A DNA stretch of 64,000 bases, from the NCBI RefSeq assembly GCF_000203915.1, contig NC_008392.1, positions 434,001 through 498,000 on the forward strand, written 5' to 3'. This DNA comes from Burkholderia ambifaria AMMD. Its GTDB lineage: Bacteria; Pseudomonadota; Gammaproteobacteria; Burkholderiales; Burkholderiaceae. The position numbers and the translations under genes are program-made. Under the pieces are notes generated by a model. That model did not search any database, was not told where the DNA came from, and worked only from the letters and a program-made list of their open reading frames with translations. Position 1 is the stretch's first letter; every line of letters begins with the position of its first letter. Below, piece after piece: positions 1-19,776 of the stretch.

Positions 1-3000
1 CGTCGGCCGCGGCGTTCGCCAGCTGCGCCGGCGCGGCCACGATGGCCGGCGCGAACAGCTCGGCCAGCGCACCGCGCGCGAGGCAGTCGGCGACGGCGGC
101 CACCGTGGGGTGATCGAAGGCGATGGTGGCCGGCAGCGCGGCGCCGAATTCGCGTTCGAGCTGCCGGTGCAGCACCGTGGCGTGCAGCGAATCGATGCCG
201 ATCTCGGCAAAGCCGTCGGTATCGGTGATCGCGGCGGCGTCGCGCCCGATGCAGGCGGCGACGATCTCGCGCAGCCGCGCGCGCAGGGCACGCCGGCGCC
301 GCTCGGGCGGCACCTCGGCGAGCCGCTCGGCGAACGAGGGCGGCTCGGCCGGCGCGCCGCCATCGCCCAGCAGCCCGGCCCACAGCGGCGCCGGCGCGTA
401 GGTGGCCGCATGGCGCCGCCAGTCGAGATCGAACACGCCGACGCAGGCTTCCTGGCCCGCGCCGGACGCGAGCCGCGCCGACAGCACGCGCAGATAGTCG
501 TCGGCGCCGCGCGCGGCCAGGCCGATCGCGCGGTACTGGGCGGCCAGCGCCTCGCCGCCGCGCGCCGCCATGCCGACGCCGGCCCACGGCCCCCATTGGA
601 TCGCCAGCGCGGGCAGGCCGAGTGCGCGGCGCCGTTCGACCACGGCCTCGGCCAGCGCATTGGCCAGCGCGTAGGCGGCTTGCCCCGGCTGGCCGAGCAG
701 CGCCGACAGCGAGGAGAACACCACGAAGTGATCGAGCGGCTGGCCCAGCGTGGCGCGGTGCAGATGCCAGGCGCCGGCGCCCTTGGGCCGCAGCACCTCC
801 CGCGCCGCGTCCCAGGCCTGCGCCGCGAACGGCTGGTCGTCGAGCACGGCGGCGCAATGGAACACGCCGGCCAACGGCGTGCCGCCGAGCGTGGCCCGCA
901 GCGCCTCGCGCAAGGCCTCGGGATCGTCGAGGCCGAGGTCCAGCGTGTCGATGCGCGCGGCGTGGCGTCGAGCCAGGCGCTCGAGCGCGGCTGCTTCGGC
1001 GGCATCGGGCGCGCGGCGGTTCAGGCTGACGACATGACGCGCGCCTTGTTCGAGCAGCCAGCCGAGCACGCGCGCGCCGACCCCGCCGAGCCCGCCGCTG
1101 ACGAGATAGGCATGCGCGTCGCGCGCGCGGAACGCGGCGGCAGGCAGCGGCGCGGCGGCGGCCAGGCGCGGCACCACGAGGCCCGCGCGCGTGAGCCGGC
1201 AAGCCGGTTCGCGGATCGCGAGCAGCGCATCGAGATGGGCGTCGAGCAGGCTGTCGAGCCCGGCCTCGCCAAGGCCCGGTTCGCAGTCGAGCCAGGTGAG
1301 GGCCGGCCCCGCGCGCTCCTTGTCGACGCAGGCCAGCACCGCCGGCCAGCGCGGTTGCGCGGCGCCGCTCACGAGCACCGGCGGGGCCTCGGCCGGCAGG
1401 CTCGCGAGCGCGGACCAGCCGTGGCCGAGGCGCTCCAGCCAGGCCGTGTCGAGCGCCGCGTCGGGCCAGGCGGCGCCGTCGCCGAGACGCAGCACGATGC
1501 GCTCGAAGCGACCGTGCGCGGCTGTCTGCGCGGCCAGCACCGCCGCCAGGCCGAGGCCCGGGGCCGGCTCGCCGTCGGCCTCGATCACGCGGATGCCGCG
1601 CGCGCGCATCGCCTCGATCAGGCCGCGATCCAGCGCGTCGTACAGGGGATCACCGGCCGCGACCGGCATGCGCAGCACCAGCACCTGCCGCATCGCGACG
1701 GCGGCCGGGGCCGCGAACGGCGCCCAGCGCGTCACGTAGCTGGCCGGCGCGAGGCTCGCCGGCGCGGCACCGAAGGCCTGCGCGAGCCCGCTGCTGGCCG
1801 ACAGCGGGCGCGCCGAGTACCAGCAGCGCACCCGCGCGAACGGCGCGCCGGGCAGGCGCCGCGAGGGCCGCTCCTCGCCGCGCTCGACGATCACGTGCGC
1901 ATTGGTGCCGTTGAAGCCGAAAGCGCTGACGGCGCCCAGCACGCGCCCGTCACCGCCGAGCGCGCGCGCGCCACGCGGGATCTCGATCCGCTCGCTGGTC
2001 TCGATGAACGGGTTCGGCGTGACGTAGTGCCGCTGCGCGGGCGCGATGCGCGCACGCAGGCTCAGCACCAGCTTGAGCAGGCCGGCCAGCCCCGAGGCGG
2101 CCTCGGTATGGCCGATGAAAGACTTCAGCGCGCCGAGCACCAGCGGTGTGGCGCGCGGCGCATCGTCGGCGTAGACGGCGCGCAGCGCGTGGTATTCGAT
2201 CGGGTCGCCGAGCGCGGTGCCGGTGCCGTGCGCCTCGACCAGCGCCACCTCGTGCGCGGCCACGCCGGCGTCGCGCAGCGCGGCGCGCATCACGCGCTCC
2301 TGGGCCGCGCCGCTCGGCGCGGTCAGTCCGCTGCTGCGGCCGTCGTGGTTGACCGCGCTGCCGCGGATCACGGCATGGATCGCGTCGCCGTCGGCGCGCG
2401 CGTCGGCCAGCCGCTTGAGCACCATCACCACGCAGCCCTCGGCGCGCACGTAGCCGTCGGCGCGTGCGTCGAACGCGGCGCAGCGGCCCTGCCGCGACAG
2501 CGCGCGCGCCTTACCGAGCAGCACGAAGGTGTCGGGCGAGACCAGCGCGTTGACGCCGCCGACCACGGCCAGCCGGTTGCGGCCGCCCCGCAGGTGCTGC
2601 ACCGCTGCGTCGAGCGCGACCAGCGAGGACGAGCAGGCGGTGTCGTGGCAGATCGCCGGGCCGTCCAGACCGAACAGGTGGGCGACGCGCCCGGCGATGA
2701 TGTTCATCGACTGGCCGGTCGACATCAGCCCGGCATCCTCGCCGTCGGCCACCGAGCGGCACAGCGGGCCGTATTCGTTCTGGCCGATGCCGAAGAACAC
2801 GGCCGCGTCGAGCGCGTCGGCGGCGCTGCCGTCGAGCCGCGCAGCGGGATCGATGCCGACGTCCTCGAAGGCGCGCCAGGTGGTCTCCAGCGCGAGCCGC
2901 TGCTGCGGGTCCATGAAGCAGGCCTCGCGATGCGAAAGACGAAAGCGCGCGTGGTCGAACTGCTCCAAGTCGTCGAGGAAGCCGCCCGCGAGGCTGTAGG

Positions 3001-5152
3001 CCTTGCCCGGCGCATCCTCGTCGGACAGGTAGCGCGCGAGGTCAAAGCGCGCGGCGGGCCTCGACTCGACCGGGTCGAGCGCGACGGCCTCGGCCTGCAT
3101 CAGTTGGGCCCACAGCGCGTCAGGGGAATCGGCGCCGGGCAGCCGGCAGGCCATGCCGACGATCGCGATCGCACCCTCGTCGGCATCGGCGGCACGGGCG
3201 CTGGCGGCGCCCACCCGCGCGAGCGCCACCGCCGGGCGCGGATTGGCGTGCGCCCAGGCCTGCGCCAGCGACTCGGCCAGCGCGCGCAGGTTGGCATGAT
3301 CGAACACCACGGTCGGGCGGCAAGGCACGCCTAGGCGCTGGCGCAGCTTCTGGCTCAGCTCGATGCTCAGCAGCGAGGTCAGTCCGAGTTCCTGCATCGG
3401 CCGCGCCTCGCCGCGCTCGGGCAGCGCCGCGCCGGTCAGCTCGGCCACCAGTTCGCGCAGCAGGGCCAGCGTTGCCCCGGCCTGACCGAAATCCTCGGCG
3501 GCGGAAGGCACGGCGTCGAGCGGCGGCGCGGCACCGGATGCCGTCGCGCAAGCCGCCGACGCAGCGGCGCTCAGGGCAGCGAACGGACGCAGATGCTTGG
3601 CCACCGCGACCTGCTCGGCATAACACGGCCAATCGACATCCACGATCTGCCGCGTGGCGCCGGCGATGCCGGGCTGGCCGAGCGCCTGCGCCAGCGCGGC
3701 GAGCCCGAGCCCCGGCGCGAGCGCGCGCAGCCCGAGCGCGCCGAAGCCTTGCTGCCGCTGCCGGACCATCATGCCGACCTCGGCCCACGGCCCCCAGGCC
3801 AGGCTGCGCGTGCGGCGTCCCTCGGCCTCGCGGCGCTCGGCCAGCGCGTCGAGAAAGCGGTTCGCCATCGCGTAGGGTGCCATCTGCGCGGTGCCCCAGC
3901 GGCCGGCGACCGACGAAAAGTAGACCTGGAAATCGAGCGCGTCCTCGCGCGTCAGCTGATCGAGATGCAGCGCGCCGAAGGCCTTGGCGCCGACGATGCG
4001 CGCGATGTCGTCGCGCGTGAGGCGCGCCAGCGCGATCCGTTCGTTGCTGCCGGCCGCGTGGAAGATGCCGCGCAGCGGCGGGCCGCTGCGGCGGATATCG
4101 TCGAGCGCCGCGCCGAGCGCGGCCCGGTCGGCGGGATCGGCCGCGACCAGAATGACGCGTTCGTCCCGGCCGGCGGCGCGCCGTCGCGCGGCCAGCCATG
4201 CCGCCGCCTCGGGCGCGGCGGGGGCGCGCCGCCCGAGCACCACCACGCGCCCCGCGCCGCGCGCGAGCAGGTCGTCGACCAGCACGGTGCCGATGCCGCC
4301 CGTGCCGCCGGTAACCAGGTAGCTGGCCTCGGACGAGGGCACGAAGGGCGCGCGCGGCGCCTCGGACACGCGTTCGAGCACGGGCAGGTAGCGCTGGCCG
4401 GCGCGATAGGCGACTTCGTCGTCGCTGCCGCCCGGGTCGCGGGCGATCTCGTCGAAGGCACGTTCGAGCGAGGAGGGCGCCTCGTCGAGATCGAGGCAGC
4501 CGCCCCAGGCGGCCGGCAGTTCGAGCGAGAGCGTGCGGCCCAGCGCGGCCAGCGGCGCCAGCGCCGGGTCGGCCGGCAGGCGATCGTCGGGCAGGCACTG
4601 GGCGCCGCGCGTGACGAACCACAGGCGCGCCGGCGCCACTTGGCCGGCCACCGCGGCGGCCAGCGCCAACGCGGTGCCCCAGTGCGCGGCCAGCGTCACT
4701 GCATCCGGCTCGCCGCGGGCCGCCGCGCCATGGGCATCGCCGCCGACGGCAAGCACGATCGCGTCGAACGGCCCCGAGGCCTGCGCGAGCCGCATCAGTT
4801 GCGCGGCGAGTGCCTCGGGCGCCCAACCGGTGTCGGGATCGAGCGTCGCCCTCGCCGTCACGCAGGAGGCGATCGCGGCGCAGCCGGCCGGCGGCCAGGC
4901 GGCGTCGCGCCAATTCAGCAGCAGCACGCGCGGCGCGCCGGCTCGGCCCGGGTTCATCGCGGCGAGGGCCGGCGGCGCGATCTGCCAGCGCGTCTCGTAG
5001 GCCAGCCCTGAAATGTCTGCCGGCGCGGCATCCGCCCGCTCGTCGGGCCGCAGTTGCAGGATCTCGTCGCGCATCGCACGCGCGAGCGCCTGCAACTGCG
5101 GCTTCGACAGTTGTTCGATCCGATCGAGAAAATGTGCCACGGTCCTCCCCAT
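1..5152 (-). CDS. Modular PKS, KR-ACP-KS-KR-ACP (partial, runs off left edge)
   Basis: Third PKS of the assembly line; 1717 codons are visible and no stop is reached. A helical docking segment (residues 3-32) precedes a structural KR half, a catalytic KR (nucleotide motif GGTGGIG near 282, Ser and Tyr near 415-430, no LDD motif), and an ACP whose site reads GLTSL near 589. Next come a KS with DTACSSS (Cys840), EAHGTGT and IGHTEA, a second KR carrying LDD (B-type), and an ACP with GIDSL near 1653. The first KR-ACP completes the module whose KS ends the upstream protein. No AT exists here: after the KS only a short piece resembling the post-AT linker motif remains, so malonyl groups must be supplied in trans. 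ATG at 5152 is used; GTG at 5140, which follows GGAGG closely, is an alternative. Confidence 0.9.
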   Translation of the reverse strand, partial: MGRTVAHFLDRIEQLSKPQLQALARAMRDEILQLRPDERADAAPADISGLAYETRWQIAPPALAAMNPGRAGAPRVLLLNWRDAAWPPAGCAAIASCVTARATLDPDTGWAPEALAAQLMRLAQASGPFDAIVLAVGGDAHGAAARGEPDAVTLAAHWGTALALAAAVAGQVAPARLWFVTRGAQCLPDDRLPADPALAPLAALGRTLSLELPAAWGGCLDLDEAPSSLERAFDEIARDPGGSDDEVAYRAGQRYLPVLERVSEAPRAPFVPSSEASYLVTGGTGGIGTVLVDDLLARGAGRVVVLGRRAPAAPEAAAWLAARRRAAGRDERVILVAADPADRAALGAALDDIRRSGPPLRGIFHAAGSNERIALARLTRDDIARIVGAKAFGALHLDQLTREDALDFQVYFSSVAGRWGTAQMAPYAMANRFLDALAERREAEGRRTRSLAWGPWAEVGMMVRQRQQGFGALGLRALAPGLGLAALAQALGQPGIAGATRQIVDVDWPCYAEQVAVAKHLRPFAALSAAASAACATASGAAPPLDAVPSAAEDFGQAGATLALLRELVAELTGAALPERGEARPMQELGLTSLLSIELSQKLRQRLGVPCRPTVVFDHANLRALAESLAQAWAHANPRPAVALARVGAASARAADADEGAIAIVGMACRLPGADSPDALWAQLMQAEAVALDPVESRPAARFDLARYLSDEDAPGKAYSLAGGFLDDLEQFDHARFRLSHREACFMDPQQRLALETTWRAFEDVGIDPAARLDGSAADALDAAVFFGIGQNEYGPLCRSVADGEDAGLMSTGQSMNIIAGRVAHLFGLDGPAICHDTACSSSLVALDAAVQHLRGGRNRLAVVGGVNALVSPDTFVLLGKARALSRQGRCAAFDARADGYVRAEGCVVMVLKRLADARADGDAIHAVIRGSAVNHDGRSSGLTAPSGAAQERVMRAALRDAGVAAHEVALVEAHGTGTALGDPIEYHALRAVYADDAPRATPLVLGALKSFIGHTEAASGLAGLLKLVLSLRARIAPAQRHYVTPNPFIETSERIEIPRGARALGGDGRVLGAVSAFGFNGTNAHVIVERGEERPSRRLPGAPFARVRCWYSARPLSASSGLAQAFGAAPASLAPASYVTRWAPFAAPAAVAMRQVLVLRMPVAAGDPLYDALDRGLIEAMRARGIRVIEADGEPAPGLGLAAVLAAQTAAHGRFERIVLRLGDGAAWPDAALDTAWLERLGHGWSALASLPAEAPPVLVSGAAQPRWPAVLACVDKERAGPALTWLDCEPGLGEAGLDSLLDAHLDALLAIREPACRLTRAGLVVPRLAAAAPLPAAAFRARDAHAYLVSGGLGGVGARVLGWLLEQGARHVVSLNRRAPDAAEAAALERLARRHAARIDTLDLGLDDPEALREALRATLGGTPLAGVFHCAAVLDDQPFAAQAWDAAREVLRPKGAGAWHLHRATLGQPLDHFVVFSSLSALLGQPGQAAYALANALAEAVVERRRALGLPALAIQWGPWAGVGMAARGGEALAAQYRAIGLAARGADDYLRVLSARLASGAGQEACVGVFDLDWRRHAATYAPAPLWAGLLGDGGAPAEPPSFAERLAEVPPERRRRALRARLREIVAACIGRDAAAITDTDGFAEIGIDSLHATVLHRQLEREFGAALPATIAFDHPTVAAVADCLARGALAELFAPAIVAAPAQLANAAAD

Positions 5153-5200
5153 GCCGGCTGCCTGCGTCAATGGCCGGGCGCGACGCGCCCGGTTGCCCGG

Positions 5201-11798
<6,598 letters not shown>

Positions 11799-11806
<8 letters not shown>

Positions 11807-14800
11807 GGATGAACTCCTTGCCGAGCAGCGCGGCCAGATCGTCGTCCTGCAATCCCTCGATTTCGCTGAGCTCGGTATCGAGCGGGGCCGCGGCGGGTTC
11901 CGTGGCTTCGACCGCCGGCGCAACGGACGCGGCCTCCGCCACGGCGGACCCGGCGGGCGCATTGGCCGCCAGCACGTGCAGGGCCAGCGCGTCGAGCGTC
12001 GGGTGGTCGAACAGCAGCGTGGCCGAGGCGGCGATGCCAAGGCAGTGGGCCAGCGCGTCGCTGAGCGCGACGCTCATCAGCGAATCCATGCCGAGTATGC
12101 TGAGCGGCGCGGCCGGCTCGATCGTCGCGGCGGCGATGCCGGTGACCAGCGCGATCTGCTCGGCCACCAGGCGCCGCGCCAGCGCGGCGCGTTCGGCTGG
12201 CAGCGCATCGGCGAGCCGCTGCCGGTAGGACGCGGGACCGGCCTGCCCGGCCGTGGCCGGTGTCGCCACCGATGTCGCGGCCGTCACCAGGTCGCGCAGC
12301 AGCGCGGGCAGGCCCGGCACGCGCGCCAGCGCATCGAGGCGCCAGTGCACCACGCAGAGCTGCGCGCCGTCGGTGGCGAGCAGCGCATCGAACCAGCGCG
12401 CCGCCTCGGCGGGCTCGAGCGGATCGGCATGCAGCCGCGCATAGGTGGCCTCGGGCCGCGCCACGCGCGCCAGCATCCCGGTATCGCGCCACGGCCCCCA
12501 GTTGATCGCGGTGGCCGGCACGCCGCGTGCGCGCAGCGTGTGGGCGTAGCCGTCGAGCGCGGCATTGGCGGCCGCGTAGTTGGCCTGGCCCGCGCCGCCG
12601 TGCAGCGCGGTGATCGACGAGAACAGCCAGACGAAATCGAGCGACGCGGCCAGCGATGCGCCAGCCAGCGCGTCCAGCAGATGGCGCGCGCCGTCGAGCT
12701 TGGGCGCCGCCACGCGCCGCAGGCGCGCCGCATCCTGGTCGATCAGGCGCGCATCGTCGAGCACCCCGGCCGCATGCACGATGCCGCGCAGCGGCAGCTC
12801 GCGCCCCAGCGTGCCCGGCACGCTCGCGACCCGCGCGGCATCGCTTAGATCGCAGGCCACCAGTTCGACAACGGCACGTTCCGCCTGCAACGCCGCGAGC
12901 CAGGCCGGCGGCTCGGCCGGCAGCGTGCGCCCGAGCACGACGATGCGGCCCGCGCCGCGTGCATGCAGGAATTCGACGACGCGACGGCCGAGGCCGCCCA
13001 GGCCGCCCGTCACCAGGTAGCTGCCGTCGCCGGAAATCGTCAGCGGACCGCGCGCGGTGGCCGGCGCGAGCACGCGCTGGTGCCAGCGGCCCGCGCGCAG
13101 CGCGAGATGATCGGGCCACGCGGGGGCGCGCGCGGCGCCGGCGTCGATGGCATCGGCGGCGTTGAGCACGGTCTCGATCCCGACCAGCGCGTCGAGGCCC
13201 GCCTCCAGATCGACCAGCGTGACCGCCTGCTGCGGCGCCTCGGCCTGCAGCGTGGCGCCGAGCCCCCAGAGCACGGTCGCCGACAGATCGGGCAACTCGC
13301 CCGCCACGGCCTGCGCGCCCTGCGTGACCAGCAGCGCGCGATGCAGGCAGCCGGCGGGCAGGCCGGCGAGGAAACGGACCACGGCGAGATCGACGGCGGC
13401 GTCCGCGTGCAGATGGATCAGGCCGAACGGCTCGGCCCGCGCCGCGGCGTAGTCGGCCAGGCTGCGCGCGAAGGCGGCCAGGCCGGCCGCGTCATGCGCG
13501 TCGCGCGGATCGAGCCGCTCGACGCGGGCACCGCGCGCGCCGAGCGCGGCGGCGAAGGCACCGCCCGACGCGCCGGCGGCGCTAACGACCAGCCAGGACC
13601 GGCCGGCCTCGTCGGCGGCGACGGAAGGCGGGTCGACGCGCCGCCAGCGCAGCGCGTGCAGCGGCGAGGCGGATCGCGACGGTGCGGACGCGGGCGACAC
13701 CACCGAGGCAGCGCCGCCCGCGCCGGCCAGCCCGCGACGATCGACGCGCGCAAAGCGCAGGCCCTCCATCTCGCAACACGGCTTGCCCTGGGCGTCGGTG
13801 ATACGCAGTTCGGCCTCGACGCCATCGTGATGCGCGCGCACGCGGCAGACCACGCGCGGCGCGGCCGGCAGCGGGCCGTGCCAGACCAGGCGCTCGACGC
13901 CGGTCGGCAGCAGTAGGTGCGCGCCATCGGCTTCCAGCGCCTCGAGCCTCGCGGCCAGCACGGTCTGCAGGCAATGGTCGAGGCGCCAGGGCGCGGCCGC
14001 GTAGCCGTCCGGCTCGGGCGTGCCGGCGGCCGATAGGTCGGCGCCGATGCTGTCGCCGGCGCGGCGCAGCCAGGTAATGCCGCGGAACGGCGCGGCATAG
14101 TCGTAGCCGAGCGCGGCCACGCGCCGGTAGAACGAGGCGCCGTCCATCGCGACCGCCTGCGTATCGGCGGGCGCCGCGAGCACGGACGCGGCGGTGCCGG
14201 CCGCCAGCGGCTCGGCCGTGGCGCGCGCATGCGTGGTCCAGGCCGCGCCGGTGCCGCCCGCGCTGCGCACCAGGATCGCCGCGCGGGCGGGATCGCCGCC
14301 CTCGCCCGGATCGCCCGGCCGGGCCGTCGCTTCGAGCCGGTAGGCGCCGTCCTCGGCCAGCCGCAGCATCTGCTCGACACGCAGCCCGCGCAGCACCACG
14401 CCGGCCGGGCGGTCGAGCCAGCGCAGCGCGGCCTCGATCGCCAAGCCGAGGTAGCCGCCAGCGGGGAACACGCTGTGCCGGCCGATCACGTGCGCCCACG
14501 GCGCGCGGTCCAGCGCCGGATCGATGCGCACCTCGGTACGCGCGGCCGCATCGACATTCGGCTCGACGCGCGAGCCGGCCTGCGACGGCGAATCCGGCAA
14601 GGCAGCGCCGGCTTCGCGCGCCGCGCCCGGTGCCGCGCCGCGCGCGCCGAGAGCCGGCAGCCAGTACGACTCGCGCTGGAAGCGATACAGCGGCAAATCG
14701 TCGAGCCGCGCGGTACTCTCGTGCGGATAGACGCGCCAGTTCACCGCCAGCCCCGCCTCGCTGGCCTTCGCGAAGATCGCGGCGAGGCCATGGCGCTCGG

Positions 14801-17800
14801 CATCGACCAGCGCCGGCAGCCACTGCAGTGTCGGCGCGGGCGCGACGGCCTGCGCCATGCGGGTGAGGACCGGCTTCGGGCCGATCTCGATCACCAGGTC
14901 GACCTCCTGCGCGAGCAGCGTGCGCACCGAGTGCTCGAAGCGCACCGGCTGGCGAATGTGATCGGTCCAGTAGCCGGCGTCGGGCGCGCCGCGGCAGACC
15001 TCGCCCGTCAGGTTCGAGATCAGCGTCGCGCGCGGCGCGGCATAGGCGAAGCGCTCGGCCAGCTCGCGGAAGCCCGGCAGGATCGGCGCCATCAGCGGCG
15101 AGTGGAAGGCGCGCTCGACCGGCAGCGGGAAGGCCGGGATCTGCCGTTCGCCGGCCAGCCGCACCAGCGCCTCGAGCTGCTGCGAATCGCCGGCCACCAC
15201 CTGGTTGCGCGGGCCGTTGAGCGCGGCCACGGCCAGCCGGTCGAAGCCGCGCAGCAGCGCCTCGACCTCGGCGAGCGGCGCGAGCAGCGCGACCATCGCG
15301 CCGCGCGCGGTGCCCTCGTGCATCAGCTCGCCGCGACGGCTCAGCAGGCGGATCGTGGCGGCTTCTTCCATCACGCCGGCGTAGCAGGCCGCGCCGTATT
15401 CGCCGACGCTGTGGCCCAGCACCACGCTCGCCTCGATGCCGGCCTCGCGCAGCAGCAGCGCGAGGCTGTGCTCGACGCAGAACAGCGCGACCTGCGTGTA
15501 GCGCGTCTCGTCGATGCGCGCGCGCGGCTCGCCCCACATCAGGTCGAACAGGTCGAAACCGGCATGCTCACGCACCAGCGCCGCGCAGCGCTCCAGGTGC
15601 GCACGAAACACCGGGCTGGTGCCGGCCAGCCGCTGCGCCATGCCGTGATACTGAGCACCCTGCCCGGTGTACATGAAGGCGATGCGCAGGCCGGCGCGCG
15701 GTGCCGCGTCGTGATCGACGGCGGCCTGGGCCTGCGCGAGACGCTCGCGCAGCGCCTCCTTCGAATCGAAGCTGAAGGCCACGCGACGCGCGTGCTGGGC
15801 GCGCCCGGCCGTCAGCGCGCGAGAGAGCGCCGCCAGGTCGAGCGGCGCCGGGCTCGCTTCGAGATACTCGGCCAGCGCCGCGAGATTGGCGCGCAGCGCG
15901 GCCGGCGTCGCGGCCGAAACCACCGCAGGCAGCGGCGCCGCGACAGGCGCCGCGGGCATGGCTTCGGGCGCCACGAATTCCTCGACGATCAGGTGGGTGT
16001 TGCTGCCGCTGAAGCCGAACGAGCTGATGCCGGCGCGGCGCGGGCGGCCCGGCGTGGCCTGCCAGTCGCGAGCCTGCCGCGCGATCTCGATGTTGCGTTC
16101 GTCGAGCCGGAGCAGCGGGCTGGGCTGGTTCAGGTGCAGATGCGCGGGCACCCTGCGGTGCTGCATCGAGAGCACCACCTTGACCAGTCCGGCCATCCCC
16201 GAGACCGCCTCGGTATGACCGAGATTGGTCTTGACCGAGCCGACCGACAGCGGCGCGGCACGCTCGACGCCGGCGCAATAGGCCTCGTGCAGCGCCTGGA
16301 TCTCGACCGGATCGCCGAGCCGCGTGCCGGTGCCGTGCGCCTCGACATAGTCGATGTCGGCCGGGTCGCAGCCGGCCTGGGCCAGCGCGCGGCGGATCAC
16401 GTCCACCTGGGCCTGCCCGTTCGGCGCGGTCAGGCCGTTGGTGCGGCCGTCCTGCATCAGCGCGGCCGACTTGATCACGGCGTGGACGCGGTCGCCGTCG
16501 GCCAGCGCGTCGTCGAGGCGCTTGAGCAGCAGCACCACGCCACCCTCGCCGCGCACGTAGCCGTCCGCGCCGGCATCGAAGGTCTTGCAGAGGCCGTCGG
16601 GCGAGAGCATGCTCGCGCGGCCGTAGGCCACGCTCAGCGACGGCCCGATCATCAGGTTCACCGAGGCAGCCACCGCCAGCGAGGCGCTGCCATCGAGCAG
16701 GCTGCGGCAAGCCGAGAAGATCGCGCTGCTGGAGGATGAGCAGGCGGTGTCGATCGTCATCGTGGGGCCGCGGAAATCGAAGCAATAGGCAAGCCGCCCG
16801 GCCGCCGTGGACAGCGCGGTGCCCGAGCCGAACCAGGCGTCGATCTCGCCGAGCGCGCGCTCGCGCAGCGTCAGCGCCTCGTAGTCGTGCGTATAGGCGC
16901 CGAGGAACACGCCCACCTCGCGCCCGGCCTGCGTGTCGGCGTCGATGCCGGCCTGCTCGAAGGCCTCGTGGACCAGTTCGAGCAGCAGCCGCTGCTGCGG
17001 ATCGAGCGCCTGCGCCTCGCGCGGCGTGATGCGGAAGAACGCGGCGTCGAAGCGGTCGACCTCGGCCAGGAAACCGCCGCGATGGATCTGCGGCAAGGCC
17101 GGCGCCAGCGCGGCCAGCTCCTCGCGATATTCGCGCCAGCGCGTGTCGGGGCGCTCGCCGATCACGCAGCGGCCCTCGTCGAGCATGCGCCAGTAGGCTT
17201 GCGGCGTGTCGATGCCGCCCGGGAAACGCAGCGCGATGCCGACGATCGCCACCTCGGTCTCGCGCGTGCCGGCGGCAGCGCCCGGGTTCGTCGAATCGGC
17301 CGAGGCATCCGCCCGCCGCGACGCGTCCGGCCGGGCCGGGAACGAGGCACGGCCCACCGAGGCCGAGGCGGCGGCATCGGCCGGCCGGCGCTGCGCGTCG
17401 ATATGGCCGGCGATCGCGCGCGCGGTCGGATAGCTGAAGAACGCGGCCGGATCGAACTCGATCGAGAACGCGGCGCCGAGCAGCAGGCGCAGCTCCATCA
17501 GCCCCATCGAATCGAGGCCCAGCTCGCGCAGCGGGCAATCGGCCGCGAAGCTGTCGGGCACGCGCATGATGCGCCGGACCGATTCGGACACGACTTCGAG
17601 CGTGTCGCGCTCGCGACACTCATCGCCGGCCGCCGGCAGGGCCGCCGCACCCGCCGCGCGGAAGCGCGCCGAAAGCTCGTAGCGGATCAGCACGCCGTCG
17701 CCGCCGTTGTCGAGGTCCTCGGGGCGCGCGCCCGGTACCACGCGCTCGATGCTGGCGCCATGCAGGTGATGGAAGCGCAGCAGCGGATCGACGGGGTGAC

Positions 17801-19775
17801 CGTGCGCGTCGCGCAGGCCGATATAGGCCTCCATCGTTTCGGATTGCGAAATAAAAGAGAGACAACGCGTGATGCCGTAGACCGTTTCGACGCCGGCCGT
17901 CAGCGCGGCCAGGTCGAGCGCGTGTTCGAGCAGCTGGTCGCCGAGCGCCAGCGACGGGAAATCGGGATGCGCGCTGATCGAGATCAGTTGCCAGTAGCGG
18001 CCGTTGGCGACGTGCGCTTCGGCGTAGTCGGCATGACGGCGCCCCAGCACGGCATCGAGATCGTCGATGCGCTGCGTGTAGAGAACGCCGACCACGCGCC
18101 CTTGGTATTCGACGACGAACTGCCCCTCGGGGAAACGGCGATGGCGCTGCTCGATCGCCTCGCGCGACAACCGCAGCGGCTCGGGCCAGCAGCGCGCGTC
18201 GATCTCGAGCAGGGCCGGGATGTCGTCCGACTGCAAGGTACGGATCGTGAACGGCTTGGGATGCACGCGCTGCAGCACGATCCGCGAGAACGGCGTGACG
18301 CTCGGGTAGCGGCGCAGCGATTCGCGATCCGGATAGAGCCCGGCGCTGGCCAGCGCCTGGTGGAAGGTGCCGGCGTCGACCAGCGCCTGGCGCGACAGCG
18401 CGTGATAGAAATCGAAGCTGAAGCTTTCGGTCTGGCTGAAATACTCGCGCGTGAGCCGCACCGGCAGCGCGAACACCTCGAGCACGATCAGGCCATGGCG
18501 GCCTATGATGCCGGCCCAGCGCGAAAGATGCTCGCGCAGGTCGCGCGCGACGCGCGCCGAGGACAGCCAGTTGCCGCGCGCGTCCACGTAGACGTGATCG
18601 TCGGCGGCAGGCTGCGCCGCATCGGCCGGCTCGGCCGTCAGGTCCAGCGGCCGGTCGTGGTCGAGGAACGAGCGCACGTGCAGGATCGCGTCGGGATCGT
18701 CGATGCCGTGCTCGCGCAGCGCGTCGAGCAGCGCCTGCGGCTTGCCGATGTCGGCATGCACCAGAAGGTGCGGCAGGCCCTCGAGCGTGCGGCCGGCGGC
18801 GTCGAGCGAGCGCTGGTTGTAGTCGGCGCCGATCAACAGCAGCGGGTACCCATCGAGGCAGCGGCCGCGCGCCGAGCGCGTCGCGATCGCCTTGTACAGA
18901 TGGCGCAGCAGGGCGCCGTCGCCGCAACCCATGTCGACGATGTAGCGCGGCTGCGCGTCGAGCGGCTCGCGGTCGAACAGCTCGACCACCAGGTCGGCCA
19001 TGTCGTTGAAATACTTGCCGTGCTGGAAGCCGCTGCCGATCACGTTGAGGGTGCGGTCCACATAGGTCTCGTGGCCGTCGGCGTCGCGCGTCAGCACCCG
19101 GCGCGGATCGCCGCCGATCAGCTCGGGCAGCGCCATCAGCATCGGCCGGTACGAGGCGGTCACGCCCATCGTCAACGCGCGCTCGCACAGGTGCCGGCCG
19201 CGCTCGTTGAGCCTGAGCCCGTCCGCCGGCGCGAGCCATTGGCGCGCCGCGAGCCAGTCGCGCAGCATCGCGTGCAGCGCCGGATGCACACGCGTGTCCA
19301 GTCGCGCGTCGTCATCTCCGTTGCCGCGCCCCACTCCGCGCCTGGCCAGCGCAAGCAGCAGCGGAACCGTCAATGCGCCGTCGAGCAGTTGCGCCCATTC
19401 GGTATCCTCGCTATCCCAGCCGCGCGCCGACAGCGCGAACCAGGGTTCCAGCCGCGTCGCCTGCGTGCCTTCGCCCAGGCAGGCGTCGAAGTCGATCCGG
19501 TACAGCGTGTCGATGCCTTCGGGCAGAGCGGCGCAGGCACGAAAGCGCGCGGTCGCCCCATAGGTCTCGTGATCGTCCGAGGCCACGCAGTCGAGCGCGT
19601 GCAGCGCGCGAAATGCCAGGCGCAGATAGCCGGGGTTCGCGCGCAGGTCCGCGCCGAGCCGCGTCAGGCCGACCGGGCCCGCTTGCAGCGCGGCGAGAAT
19701 TCCGAGCTCGCGGCAGGCCGACAGCAACGGCACGGCGGCATAGCCGTGCAGGTAGGTGTTGATCAGTTCCAGCAT
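11799..19775 (-). CDS. PKS loading/first module, MT-GNAT-ACP-KS-AT-DH-KR-ACP
   Basis: First PKS protein, 2658 aa; ATG at 19775 follows GAGAGG, one base after the thioesterase stop. Domains: SAM-methyltransferase-like 1-450 (DMGCGDG near 280), GNAT-like 508-695, ACP with GLDSM near 757, KS 838-1263 (Cys1012), AT 1365-1660 (Ser1456 in GHSVGEYG; AFHS motif, which predicts malonyl-CoA), DH about 1730-2010, KR 2100-2500 with LDD (B-type), ACP with GMDSL near 2563, and an acidic docking tail. MT-GNAT-ACP initiation units occur in apratoxin, gephyronic acid and saxitoxin synthases, where the GNAT decarboxylates malonyl or methylmalonyl-ACP. By analogy this unit may prime with propionyl. The DH keeps the catalytic His and the DxxxQ motif but has Arg where HxxxGxxxxP has Gly. 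Confidence 0.93.
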
Positions 19776-19776
19776 G

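Noticed and set aside
110..3334. Plus-strand open frame of 1074 codons at the left edge
   Set aside because: Antisense to the third PKS protein; no motif and no ribosome site.
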